This document shows, one piece after another, positions 1 through 11,860 of a stretch of DNA of 64,000 bases. Location of the stretch: contig NC_063447.1 in assembly GCF_020379485.1 (NCBI RefSeq), positions 61,493,452 to 61,557,451 of the forward strand. The letters run 5' to 3'. The translations under genes and the position numbers were made by a program. The notes under the pieces are model-generated. The model ran no database searches, had not been told where the DNA came from, and saw only the letters and a program-made list of their open reading frames with translations. The stretch is from Brassica napus (lineage: Eukaryota; Streptophyta; Magnoliopsida; Brassicales; Brassicaceae). Numbering within the stretch: position 1 is the stretch's first letter; the number at the start of each line of letters is the position of its first letter.

Positions 1-354
1 ATCGTTCTATATGTATACATGTTTAATCTATGTATTGTACATTTTTTATATAATAACTAATAAACATAATGAATTAAAATATATATTAAATTTCATTATT
101 TTCTATAAATATTCACCATGCGCCGACGGAGATCTATACATAGTTTGTTAGTATTCACCATTGATAATTCCTGTGGGGATAACACCCGAAAGTATTATAT
201 GCTATTAATAACAGGTGATCTTATAAAATGCAGACTTGAAATGATATATATATATATATATATCACATAAATACACATAATATTAACGACACTTCCAGTT
301 GATGAGAAGGACTAAGGATCTGAATGGTGATAATGAATCGGAAGAGGCAAAACA
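1..354. other. Intergenic, no gene seen
   Basis: AT-rich sequence with no supported reading frame. It contains a short (TA)n run near 245-264. Nothing else stands out before the hAT-like element. Confidence 0.6.
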
Positions 355-1085
355 AACAAATCTAGGGCTGGACAAAAAATCCGAATCCGAAGAACCGAAC
401 CGAATTCGACCCGAAAAAGTAGTACCAAATCCGAACCGAAATTGATTAAATATCCGAATGAGTTCAAAATTTGGATATCTAAAGAACCGGAACCGAATCC
501 GACCCGAACCGAAGTATTCCGGGTACCCGAATATATCCGAAATTGATTTCTATACCCCCTTATATAAAAATATTTTAGATTTATTGTCTACTAAAAACAT
601 CCAAAATATATAAAATATTTTTAAATTATCCAAAATACTTGTTGAAAATATATACAAATAGTCAAAAGTAAATGTCTAAAATAGCTAAAATATACTCAAA
701 ACACCAAGAATATTTGAAATATCTATTGATTATCTATCCAAATATTCAAACCAAATCAAATTATATGTTAAGTTTAGGTATTTTGACATATGTTATTCAA
801 ATTTTTATGTAATATAATATTTTTTTATAGATTTTGAAAAAAATTAAAATATATAATGAATTTTAAAATTTTAAAAATAATTTTAATGAGTTATTCGAAC
901 CCGAACTGAACCTGCAAAAATCCGAACCGAACCCGAACTGAATCCGCAAAGATCCGAACCGAACCCAAACTAAAACTTAGAAATATCCGAATGAAACTGA
1001 AATCTTTAATCTCGAAAACCCGAAACCCGAATAGACCCAAACGGGTACCCGTTTGGGTACCCGAACGTCCACCCCTAAACAAATC
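355..1085. mobile_element. Non-autonomous hAT-like element with 8-bp target duplication
   Basis: The element itself is 363-1077 (715 bp). Its ends are imperfect inverted repeats: TAGGGCTGGAC at the left, and TAGGGGTGGAC read on the minus strand at the right. It is flanked by a perfect 8-bp direct repeat, AACAAATC, at 355-362 and 1078-1085. An 8-bp duplication and a TAGGG-type terminus are typical of the hAT superfamily. The subterminal regions are dense with CCGAAC/CCGAA motifs and the middle is AT-rich. There is no transposase, so it depends on one supplied elsewhere. It lies downstream of the first chitinase gene. Confidence 0.85.
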
Positions 1086-1466
1086 AAACAGAATAATGGT
1101 TAATGTGAATCGGTCAGCTGACATAATAGTAAGTGTGATTGAAAAATATAGTATTTTTATTCACTGAAATTTCAATAAAGTTGATATCATAGAAATATAT
1201 GGAAATTATTCACAAGTGACGTCTCATATTTATGCATATACATCACAAGTTTTGAAATATTTTTATATTATATATTATTATATTAGTATAACTCTGTTTT
1301 TTTTTTTTTGAAATGTCCACAAATATAATATTCAAATGAAAAGAGATGCTCTAGCAAACTAAAAATTAAACCTCCCCTTATGTAAATTACCATTTTTATT
1401 TATTAAATAATGACAAAATAGCCTAGAAAATTATGGTTCCGTGAAGAAAAGTCGTTGTTGACATTT
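1086..1466. other. Intergenic, 3' flank of chitinase gene
   Basis: AT-rich sequence that probably includes the 3' untranslated region and terminator of the minus-strand chitinase gene. No other feature is recognised. Confidence 0.5.
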
Positions 1467-2652
1467 CTAGCAAGCGATGTTGGCTCCTGGGTCCACACCC
1501 AGCTGTCTACAATAGTCTCTATAGAATCCCGTCCTTGCACTAACGGCACCCGAGTTCCCACCGTCACATTCCCTACCATTGATGGCTCTAATGGTGGCTC
1601 CAAATCCTTCCTTCAGTACCGGCCTTAGGCTCTTCATCCAAAACCGCAAACCCGTCCTGAAAGATACAGTTGAGTTGCTACCTACTAGTTCAGGCTGGCT
1701 CAGGAGGGGGAGTTTGAGAGTATCGCCACACTCTCCGTACATAGAGTTCCATGATAGTTGGATAGGACCACGACCGTAGTAGCCTTTTCCCGGTACACAT
1801 GGGTATTGCCTGTTGCTCTCGTCGCAGTAGTCCCGTGACGTCCCATTTACCTCCTCTATGTAGCAGAAATCTAAAGGTGGAGAGACATATCAAGCTCATT
1901 ATTGGTACCAACTGAGATCAATATTTCATATATATATATGTGTGTGTGTTTGTTTTTGTATATGAAATAATATATAGGAGTCTAAATCTTTAGATATTTC
2001 AATGATTTTTTTTTTGTCACGAGATATTTCAATGATTTATTATTGCAAATTTATTGAATTCTATACCTAGCCGCTTTCATCCCTAACTAAGACTATTTTT
2101 TTCTTAGAAATAGAAAGAATATTATGAAGATAAATTTTGATTTAAAAAAATTATTTTATCTCTAAATAAAAAATGTGAATAGTATTTTCTATATTTTTTT
2201 CTTAAAAATAGAGAAAACATATTACAATACTTTAATTAAAGTATATCCGAACAAACAAAAAAAGAAGAAGAAAGAGAAAAAAAACCTATTGAAGGGAATA
2301 GCTCTTACGCACGTTCGGTCTCGTGCGAAAAATGAGCAAACATGGCAGCGATCTCGAGCCGGGTAACAATGCTATTGAAGTTTAAGGTAGTATTAGCGGC
2401 GCTAAGAAAAGATTCACGAGTGTAGAATCTTTTTCCGGCACAGCCATTACGGGATTGGTTAATAATTCCGTCAAAGAATTTTTGAGTCACAATCTCGTCA
2501 ACAGGTTCTCTACTTGTTCTGCAAGGACCTGATTGGCAACCGGAACCACAGTGCTGGTCGGTGATACCGCAATAACCATGTTGACTGCAGGTTTGGGAGT
2601 AAAAACCGAAGAGGCAGATGAGAAAAACTGATGAGATTTTTGTGAGAGCCAT
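1467..2652 (-). CDS. Class IV (GH19) endochitinase with shortened chitin-binding domain
   Basis: Secreted glycoside hydrolase family 19 chitinase that would cut chitin in fungal walls. Two exons, 2652-2313 and 1870-1467, join across a GTGCGT donor and TTTAG acceptor into 247 residues. Residues 1 to about 18 form a signal peptide. The hevein-like domain follows but starts at its middle: five cysteines remain, and the usual leading part with three cysteines is absent. The catalytic domain keeps the first glutamate in the HETE motif at the exon junction, the second in CYIEE, and the YYGRGPIQLSWN segment. The ending GANIAC is typical of the family. It is a paralogue of the next gene and is collinear with the Arabidopsis At2g43600-At2g43620 cluster. 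A CACTA element sits about 115 bp upstream of the ATG. Catalysis looks possible; chitin binding is doubtful. Confidence 0.85.
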
Positions 2653-2764
2653 GTTTGTGGATGAGAAGAATGGGAAGAGCTTGAGATCGTTTATAGTGGA
2701 AGCTGTGTGGTGGTTTCTTCTTGTTTGGTCATTTAATTTGACTCTTCAGCCTCAAAGATTATTC

Positions 2765-4089
2765 AATCACTACAAGAAAAAGTTCCGAACTGCGACAAAG
2801 AGTTCCGAGACATTGAGTTCTCAGAAAATCTGCGACGGTTGACCGAGAAAATAACGAGGACTTGTTAAATTCATCGGAAAGTTGTAGGATTTTTCCGACA
2901 AAAAATGTTTCTCAGAAACTTGTCGTTAAAGTTCTCGGAATATTGTCGGATTGTACCGACATATAAGATTTCTCGGAAACTTATCGTTAAAGTCTTGGTT
3001 TATACCGACATATAAGATTTATTGGTACTTAGTCGGAGTTATCATCGGAAAATAGACAGTAAAAAGGTAAATTGTATTCCGATGAATTTTCATAATAATA
3101 TATCCGATGTGTAGAATATAATAATCTCACTTTCTAATCCACGTATGTGGTCCAGTATCAATTACATGCGTTTTCATGTATGTAATAATTTTTTTTTTTA
3201 ATATAACTCAGACCTCTATTTTTATTCTCTGCTATCTTCTCTCCCGCATCTCCATTAAAGAACAGATATGTTTTGGAATCGAAGAGCAGATCATTGTTTT
3301 CCTTTTCTTCTCCTCCTTTCCTCATCTTTTCATCCTTCATTTATTCCTTTTTTTCTCCTCTTTCCTTATTCCCCTTCTCTTTTTTCTTTCTGTATTTCTC
3401 AGATCTGTGATTTTTTTTGTAAGATCTGTTAAAAAAAAAAAGAGAAAGATGTAAGATCTGTAAATCTGTCGAAACACCACTACCACCACTCAACTCTTTC
3501 CAGGACTGCCGTCACCACCGCAACTCCTTTCACCGTCATCGGCACAACTTCACCTTCTTGCATCGCCACCACTGCAACTCTTTTCACCGCCGCCGGCCGT
3601 GCGCTCACACCACCTTCACACCCTACACTGACTGTCGGAGATACACCATCCTGAACCTTCATCGCCACCGTCGCAACTTACACCGATAGTAAATTTAGTT
3701 TATTTTTTTGTTTTAATTTTTATAGAACTTTTATGGTTAATTTATTTATATGTAATAGTATAATAAATATTTAATAGTAATTCAATATTATTTGATTTTT
3801 ATTTATATTTCATTATTTTGTTTTTTTTTATTTAAAAACATTAAATTCTCGGAAGTTTATCGGGAAAGTATTCCCCAAAGTTCATCGGAATGTTCCGATA
3901 TACTTTCGACAAAGAGTACCGACAATATTAGTAATCGGAATGTACCAACAAATTTCCGAGAAACCGTGATTTCCGAGAGTCAAACTCCGACTAAAATTTG
4001 ATTGTCTGAAAATAATAGGAAATACTAGTTACCGAGAAACTGCCGACTAATATGGCTGTCGGCTATTATGCATTATTCTTGTAGTGAAT
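2765..4089. mobile_element. Non-autonomous CACTA (En/Spm-like) element
   Basis: The element spans 2768-4086 (1319 bp). It begins CACTACAAGAAAA and ends with the inverted TTCTTGTAGTG. It is flanked by the 3-bp direct repeat AAT at 2765-2767 and 4087-4089, as expected for CACTA transposons. Both subterminal regions carry many short TCGGAA/TTCCGA motifs, which are the likely transposase binding sites. The interior is pyrimidine-rich and has no transposase. Because of its position just upstream of the chitinase ATG it may replace or modify that promoter. Confidence 0.9.
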
Positions 4090-4833
4090 GGTTTGGCAAT
4101 TCAATTTTCATTTTTTCCTCGAACAAGATACATATGGTAAATATTCTCATTTTTGTATCATTACTGAATACTATATACATATTACTAGGATTTCCTGAAT
4201 AAATCGAACAAACAAAAATTTTACATTTTTATAGCAAAATTATCCACTCATTAGTTTATATACACAAACATTTCTTACAAAGAATTTGATTCAGGCATTC
4301 CTGAGTTTTTATATATTAACGTAATGCTTAATAGACTACCACAGGTCCATAGTTGTTGCGTCCACACCACCACCACCATCTCGCCGCCTGGACCGTGGTC
4401 AACATCATATCGTTTCGAATTGGTTAACCTCAAAAATTTACCTTCGTGGTTCAAATCCAGCATTTTCTTATTCTTTTGGGGTTCTGCCTACTATATATTT
4501 TTGGATAATATTTCGGAATACAATATTTTTATTTTATAACATCAAGATAATTTCAATCGAACCATATTATGTATAAAATATAATCGGATCATAAGTGTTC
4601 TATTGTAGTCAGAAAAGTGTTTTATGTGTAAAAAGGAAATATGTTTATTGGATAATGACTTGTACAAACAACACATTATTGGATAATGACTTGTACAAAC
4701 AACACAATATTAGTTACCTCAAGACACATCACATAGTGTATGACCTGTAGTCTCTTATTTTCTTTATTATTCGACACATGATATCTTAAAAACACACACA
4801 CACATTTAAAAACCACATTGAGTAGTAGTGTCA
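4090..4833. other. Intergenic between the two chitinase genes
   Basis: Mostly AT-rich. A 31-bp unit is directly duplicated near 4645-4706. A moderately GC-rich patch at 4330-4460 has short open frames on both strands, but none matches a family I recognise. Confidence 0.5.
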
Positions 4834-6021
4834 TCAACACTTGAGGTTGGTTCCAGGAGTGACCCCAAGCTTCTTGCAGAAATCCAAGTAATGGTTAACC
4901 CTGCTCTGCACTGCGGCTGGACGCCCACCGTCGCATTCACCACCGTTGATCCTCCTCGTGGTGGCTCCGAACCCTCTGCTCAAAACCGGACGCACATTCA
5001 AGTTCCAGAACCACATGGCACACTTGAAAGCGACGGTTGGGCTACGAGCCACCATATCTGGATCCTTCAAGAGAGGAAGTCCAAGGAACTTTCCAGCTGC
5101 ACCGTAGTTGTAGTTCCATGTGATTTGGATGGGACCACGACCGTAGTAGTTCTTGCCCGGTTGACATGGATACGTTTTGCTCGGTGAGCAGTACCTTCCT
5201 CTAGCTATTTCTTCTTTGTAGCAAAAACCTTTACATAACCGAAGAAAGACATTTTTATTTCAACAAAACATGAAATGGATTACCAAAAAATTATATATGG
5301 AGTATGTTTTGCAATAAAGCTAGCAGCCTTATATTTATGAGGATGATTCCTGTGTATGTAAATTTCTGGAACTCTCGAGATTAGTCTCTAATATAACCAA
5401 AGGTGTTTGCATATATTTGCCTGGAATTTTGTTATTTAAAAATTAATCTCTACTAGATGATAATTTATAACTATAACTATAAATTATTTAAGACCAAAAA
5501 AGCATAACTATAAACTATCTATATAATATTTTCTGATGAAAAAATGATAAGAGTAAACGTTGAAACATACTTCCAGATTCATGAGAGAACTGAGCCAACA
5601 TGGCTGCAATCTCACGCTTAGCGACGGTTCCTTTGTAGGCCGCAAACGATTGAGCGGCCGCAATGAATGCCTGGCGAGTGTAGAAGCCTTTGGCTGGGCA
5701 ACCATTTCCAACTTTGCTCATGACGCTGTTAAAGAACGCTGGTGTGACAACGCTTGCTATGGTACCACGAGGACCAGCGTTTAGACCGCCGCTACCGCTG
5801 GGAGTAGGAGTAGGTTTAGGTTTTGATTTGCAAGGTCCACTCTGGCATCCCGTGCCGCAGTAGGCGTTTGTGGTGCCACAATATCCCCACCTGCTGCAGC
5901 ACATGTTGCCTTTACATCCTGTTTTACCGCAGTTCTGAGAAAACGCGGTTTCTGCCAGGATGGTTAAGGTGAAGAGGGAAAGGATGAGGGCGTTTTTCAG
6001 GAGCGCTTTGTGGGTCGCCAT
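4834..6021 (-). CDS. Class IV (GH19) chitinase with hevein domain
   Basis: Secreted endochitinase. Exons 6021-5571 and 5228-4834 join through GTATGT and TAAAG splice sites to give 281 residues. Order of parts: a signal peptide of about 28 residues, a full eight-cysteine hevein domain (about 29-65), a Pro/Lys/Ser/Gly-rich hinge (about 66-85), then the GH19 domain. The catalytic glutamates lie in HESG, spanning the exon junction, and in CYKEE. The YYGRGPIQITWNYNYG segment is intact. The length is normal for class IV plant chitinases, and the start is the first ATG before a clear signal peptide. The gene is a tandem paralogue of the one at 1467-2652 and is collinear with Arabidopsis At2g43610/At2g43620. 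A defence role is inferred from the family. Confidence 0.93.
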
Positions 6022-9000
6022 TTTTATATATTTTTGATGGAGTGTTTTGGAGGATGAGTTGTGTGAAGAAATGAGGAGGGCTTGGGGACGTATTTATAGT
6101 GTAAAATTTGTGATATCGAATTATGTTTGGAAAAGTTTAAATATGTTTTATAAATAAGTGACCCATTCCTTTTTCTTGTAGTTGTGATTCAAATAATATG
6201 ATCATTTGAATATGGACTTGGTCATAACGTTTAGCTGAATTAGACTAGGAGACGAAACTGGGGATAATCTTAAAAAAAAAATAAAATAAACAAGTACGGG
6301 ATTGGGTCGGTTTAAATAAACTGACATCCTATACTATTGAAAAACAATTTTATATCTCGATATGTCTAACCAGGAACAAAGAATGTTGTAAATGTGTGCA
6401 TTCGTATCCCTTATATATTATTAAAAGCATTACAACTTCTTTTTGTAGCCACATGTCATCACTAAAATGATTCTTAGAATCATTAGAGAAATATATTTGT
6501 CCATCTAATTATATAATAAGCTTTTTATTAAACTAACAATAAATTCATCATTAATGTACTTTATTATTTCTTTAAATAAAATTTACGGAATTGCCTAATG
6601 TGGCTAAAATATATATGGCAATTAATGATTTTGAATAATAAAGATTTGATAAAAATAGTGTATCTTCTATCTTATTTGTTTAATTTTAAGCTATTAAATA
6701 AATTAAACAAGCACAATAACCATATAATAAAAATTTAGATTTTTATGTATATGTTATATCTTGAATTTTTACAAACGGCTATAAATTACTAAAACTGTTA
6801 AAAGTCTCACATTCAAATTTTATGATCAATGGTTTAAAATTTTTGTTATGAAAAAATACAAATGATTACAAAAATTATATAAGTAAAAAGTCTAATTTAA
6901 TTAATTAATAAGATTAATATATATATATATATATATATCATTTTAAATTAAACTATAAACCATATAAAATATAATATTTTAGTTTCAAAATTTACTTTGA
7001 ACAATTTTTTTGATAAAAGTTTTGAACGATCATTGACAACTTATTTTTTTTTTAAATTACTAAAACTATTAATCCCACAATGAAAATTTTGTTATCAGTA
7101 ATTTAAAATTTTTTCTATAAAAGATACAAATGATCAAAAAATTATATGAGTAGAAATCATTATTTAATAGACATTAATATTAAAAATATACTAAAATATA
7201 TTATCTATGTTAGTATCATTTAAATTTAATAACATATCCTATCAAATAATTTTTTTTTTGGATTAATACAATTGATTTATATGTTCGCACCAATTTAATT
7301 ATATTTTTAATAGTTACTGACTTTTAATTATTGAATATATATTTATTATTTGATAATATGTAAAAATATTTAATACATAAAATAATTTATATATATAATG
7401 TTGATCTTAACCTAGTATACAGTTAAACTGATTAGTTCAAAAGCCTCGATCCAATGATCCATTATTGTTTGACTAAAACTGAAGTCTAAGTTTCTTTTGT
7501 CAAATAATTCAGATGAAAAGTACTATAAATTTTACATCATACATGATTACCATAAAAACAAAATTTATATATAAAAGGTTGCTTAAAGATGTTATTATTA
7601 CATAATGTATGCATGTGTTTGTAATATGTTCCTGCAGGTTCTACGATCGCTTGAGACCTCCGTATACGAACTTTTTCTAGTAAATATTACAAACAAAAAA
7701 CTGTACATATGGAATTGTTTTTTTTGGTCTAATATGGAATTGTTTATGGTAATAAAATCATAGTTAAAAGAAACAATGGAGGGTGATGAAAATGACTAAG
7801 TTAAGAACATCAACCATGTTGGGTTCATGTCGTGGTATTTTTATTTAAGTGTTTAAGACTTACTATATATTAATCCTCTTTAATACATACGATGTTATCC
7901 AAAAATATATAGTTTTGTGTAAAAGTCTTTTTCTTCGGCGAGTAGATCAAAGCCATTGGAGTAAAAGATTTGTTAAGGTACGCATGCTGGTCAACTTAAC
8001 TTTACGAATTCGCCAAATATTTATAAAATAGTTACAATTTAACCGCTAAGAAATAGAAAACCATTCTTTTCTGGAGAATTTCAAAACATCGAACCATATA
8101 TTTCTGATTGGTTGCGTGGAGAACGTTCAATTCAACATGGTTAAATTATTTTTATAACATGAATACACGATAGATTGTTATTAGACGAATATATATAATG
8201 CTGACTTGCGGTGTACGTATAAAATCAAGGTATGTGATACGATTGTTTTTCAAACCTATATAACACGATTAATTTAAGTTTAAGGTACTTGAATCCTCAT
8301 AATAATCGAAATCTATATGCATATTAGAGGCGAATATATCATTAGATTAATATAAGCACGTACAAGTAAATGATAATGTTAATGCTTCTTACGTGATGAT
8401 AGTTAACATTCTAAATCAGCTTATAATATATGAATATCAAGGGGATTACTTCGCGAGTCACGACAATAGAGAGGTTTACTTAGCGCTAATTAAGGATCCT
8501 TGGAATGCGTTGACTTGGCCCTATCCATTGAAAGTCAACTCAAGCATGTCACATGCTCACATGGATAAACTCTCTTTTCTTTTGTCTGGTCAAGATGTAA
8601 GAACTTATTACTATTTCTTTTAGACATTCATGTGCTTTTTCTAAGAAAATAAGTTCCAGTCTTTCGATTCGTAATTTTAAAACTGAAAGTGTAATATTTA
8701 CGATGATTTCACGTTACACAAATCATATATTCAAATTCGGATTTGACCTCGAGTGATCTTTTTTTTTGTAAACTGACCACGAGTGATCTTATTTGTTTCT
8801 TTGAACACATGCCATATAATGCCGTCCTGAATGGTACCGTTTTTATTTTATTTTAAGTTAATTATTCAACAGATTATTTGTTTACATTTATTGAAAATGA
8901 TGGTTAAAACAAGAGGAAGAATACTAGCTAGTTTTCCATTTTTTCAGAAAAGGGTAAGAAGACTAGCTGATTGGGATCTTCTTCCAACCAACGGATTTCA

Positions 9001-9357
9001 TGGAGTTAGATAATGTGATTTCATTTTTTTTTTGTTTTTGAACAACAGATAATGTGATTTCAAATATCGATTCAAACAACTTATTGCACGTAGTCATATC
9101 GTGGGCAGGGGGGCCAGTGGCAAACCCTATAGTCTAACTTATTTGCATATGTAAAGTACCTTGCCGGTTTCATTTTTTCAAGTCTATACTTTATATTTTT
9201 ATAAATCGAATATGACGGGCCGTATTGTGGTCAAATTAGTTAGACACCGGAACTGGGACTGGAGAGGAAGCTGAAAAATATAAGTGGAGGTTAAAAAACA
9301 ATGGAGCTTAAATGGGAAACTTCCAAGAGGATACATATCACAGGTATATATATATAA
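6022..9357. other. Long AT-rich gene-poor stretch
   Basis: The first few hundred bases hold the promoter of the chitinase gene. From about 6410 the sequence looks like an AT-rich dispersed repeat, opening with TATATTATTAAAAGCATTAC, possibly a Helitron-type remnant. I could not fix either end. Short open frames at 8393-8623 and 8831-9013 have no recognisable domain. A (TA)n run lies at 6920-6940. No gene is supported. Confidence 0.4.
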
Positions 9358-10140
9358 ACTAGTAGTTTTCCTACGCCATACGCTAATATAAAATATTTAA
9401 AAATATTATATATAAATAAAATTTTCTATTTTTATATTTTAGTTTTATTAGTTTAAAAAATAAAACCATAATGTAATATTTTTTTAGTTTGATTTATTCA
9501 AGTTTACTTTGACCTTTTAATTTTGCATTATCTAACTTTTGACAAAAATAATTGAAAATTATAAAGTTACTTTATTATATTATTATTTATTTAATTACCA
9601 TTTTTAAATATGTCTATTTGTAAATATATAAATTATTTCTACTAATATATACATTAAATAAAAATAACTTATATACATTGATAAAATATATTTTAAACTA
9701 CAGTTATTTTAATAATAAAAATATGATTCATATATTGATGTAAAATTTTAATATTCGTAATTATTATTTATATATAAAAGCATATTATTTTAATTGATAT
9801 AGAAAAATTATTAGGTATCATAAAATCTTACCAAAATGAATATTTACTGAGAAAAAATATTTTTGATATAAAATTTATTAGTTATTACTTTATTATGAAA
9901 CTTTTCCAAAAATATAAATCCGTATATAGAAAATCATCATTATTATATTTAAGAAATCTTACCAAAAACATGAATCTAAATATATAAATTTTACATGTCA
10001 CAATTAGATTTATGACATGTCATATTTCTATTAAGTCATATCATCATTTTTTTGTAAAAATTAACGCAGTGATGACACATATACAAATCACTTCTCAAAT
10101 ATAGTTTAGGGGACTAGAGGATATTTTTTAAATACAACAC
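9358..10140. repeat. Dispersed AT-rich repeat, family A copy 1
   Basis: Starts near TAGTAGTTTTCCTACGCCAT and ends near CAAATATAGTTTAGGGGACT. A second copy with similar ends lies at about 20554-21280 (TAGGTGTTTTCCTGCACCAT to CAAATATAGTCTAGGGGAT). The two share ends but not a coding sequence, so this is a non-autonomous DNA repeat. The class is not certain; no clear target duplication was found. Confidence 0.5.
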
Positions 10141-11180
10141 TAGTCGTTAGTAAGATATGAGATTTGCTTGGAACAAGACTTTTGGAAAATGAGAGAATAT
10201 ATCCTTAATTAGTTTTCTATTTGCAAAAAAGGAAAACAAGTTTGAAAAATAAGAAAATTAATATCCATATTTAAAATACTGAGAAGCAAATAATATGCGT
10301 GGGAGAAGAGTTCTGAACTGTAAATTAAGTACAAGAACTTAATTATGTAACAAATTATAGACACATAAACGTAGAGAGCAATAGAGAAAAACGATTATGA
10401 GAGTATGAAAGGTTTCAGGAACAAAGATTTAGGGATTGTCATCCCAAGAGGGTTACAGAACTTCTTGTAAATAGTTAAATGTGTGATTGCAAAACATTCA
10501 TGTGTGTCTGCAGCAAAATGTGAGTATAAAACTAAGAGTATGCTTTAACATATGCTAATTAAATAATTTCGGCAATAAGACTAAAAAGTAAAAAATTAAT
10601 GTGAAAATAGTTGTCTTTAGAGAAGAATCAACTCTCTAGAAATTTTAGTAAGGTATTTGTGACCACTCCAATTTTTTATTTTATTTTTTAAATCGAGGCA
10701 CATCATTTCTCAGTGTAGATTTTATCAATCCCCCATTTTATTCATACACAGTTTTTTTTTAATAAAACTTCATAGATATGTTCATGTAAAATGTGATTTA
10801 TTTTTTATTTAAAAATAAATGAAATAACTTTTTTACTTTCCATAAAACTTAAAAGTATCCTTTTTTTCTTTGAGCAACACTTAAAAGTATCCTTAATATA
10901 TAAATCAACTCAAAAGGTTAAACATATGACTAGACATAAAACCAAATTCTTTCGGAACTTTCTAAATTTAAAGCACATGTCAGTGTAGAATCAAAATTAA
11001 ACCGAACTTATACTAAAACGAAAACATCGATAAAATCAATTGAACCGGTTTGGTCCACCAACCCAATTTATACGACACAGTAAAATCAATTGAACTGCCT
11101 CGTTAGCTCACTGCCCCTTCGTCTTCTCCGGCTATTATTTCCCTTTTCTCTCGAATTCTCGTTCTAAGAGAAGAAGCATT
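10141..11180. repeat. Duplicated upstream region of the At2g43630-like gene (copy 1)
   Basis: From about 10640 the sequence resembles the region upstream of the gene at 13000. Shared landmarks are the CAGTGTAGATT...ATCAA block, the cATAAAACTTCAT(A/C)GAT block, the AATCAATTGAACCGGTTTGG block and the CTCTCGAATTCTCG leader. The same landmarks recur at about 12290-12800 and 20060-20520, so this is one copy of a locally multiplied promoter/leader. Nothing is recognised in 10141-10640. Confidence 0.6.
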
Positions 11181-11860
11181 GGGAAAAGAGATGAGTTTCG
11201 CCTAACGACGTCGTTTTCCACAGGGGTTTTGCTTCTTATTCGATCTCAGCTTCTTCTTCTTCTTCTTCTTCTTCTCCGGTCTCTCACGACTTCAACGTGA
11301 CGGCGGCATCCACAATCTCGTAAACGAATTCTACCCTTTCACCAGGTTTTCTTCTACCCTTTTTTTAAATATAAATCTTCTACCACAATTTTTACATTTG
11401 CTGTTCATGCAAGGATATTGTATTTCCCCTAGTTTTATTTCTACGACGACATGCATAGTTTTATTTCTACGACATGCATAGTTTATTATTCAGTTGTTTA
11501 GTTTTGCTTTCTGCTGCAAGTTACCTCTGTACCTTCTGACACAACCGGAAAAATGGTAATAAATATCATTTTTCAAAAAAGAAAAAAAAAATGTTGTAGT
11601 ATTTTTACACTTGCTGTTCATGCAAGGATATTGTATTTCCCCTAGTTTGATTTCTATTTAAACTCTTACTTGTTTTCATTTCAAATCATTTCAATCATTT
11701 TAATAAAAATCTTCTTTAGTGCTTAACGACAAGAATTGGGACAGAGATGAGCTTCACGAAAGCTAATTGTTCTCGACCATCCTGCTACTCTCCTGCTACA
11801 AGGTAGTAAGCTTGATTCTGTAATTAATTTATTCTATGAACCGAACCACGCTACACAGTG
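11181..11860 (+). pseudogene. Relic first exons of the At2g43630-like gene
   Basis: Two broken copies of the beginning of the gene at 13000 are visible. At 11191 the copy reads ATG AGT TTC GCC then a stop. At 11748 a longer copy runs 19 codons (MSFTKANCSRPSCYSPATR) before TAG. Both sit behind the same leader as the true gene. Between them a 55-bp block with TTCATGCAAGGATATTG occurs twice, near 11390 and 11602. Neither copy has downstream exons. Confidence 0.65.

Noticed and set aside
3176..3454. Hydrophobic 92-residue frame
   Set aside because: It lies inside the CACTA element in a T-rich stretch. Its Phe/Leu/Ser content follows from composition, and no transposase motif is seen.
4275..4463. 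Small frames on both strands between the chitinase genes, considered as a secreted signalling peptide
   Set aside because: There is no signal peptide, no match to CLE, CEP, PSY, IDA or RGF motifs, and overlapping frames are equally open.
6410..7430. A Helitron inferred from a TATATTATTAAAA-type start
   Set aside because: No 3' hairpin with a CTRR end and no second boundary could be fixed, so it is only mentioned as a possible repeat.
8393..9013. Two small plus-strand frames in the gene-poor region
   Set aside because: No known domain, no splice structure linking them, and AT-rich surroundings.
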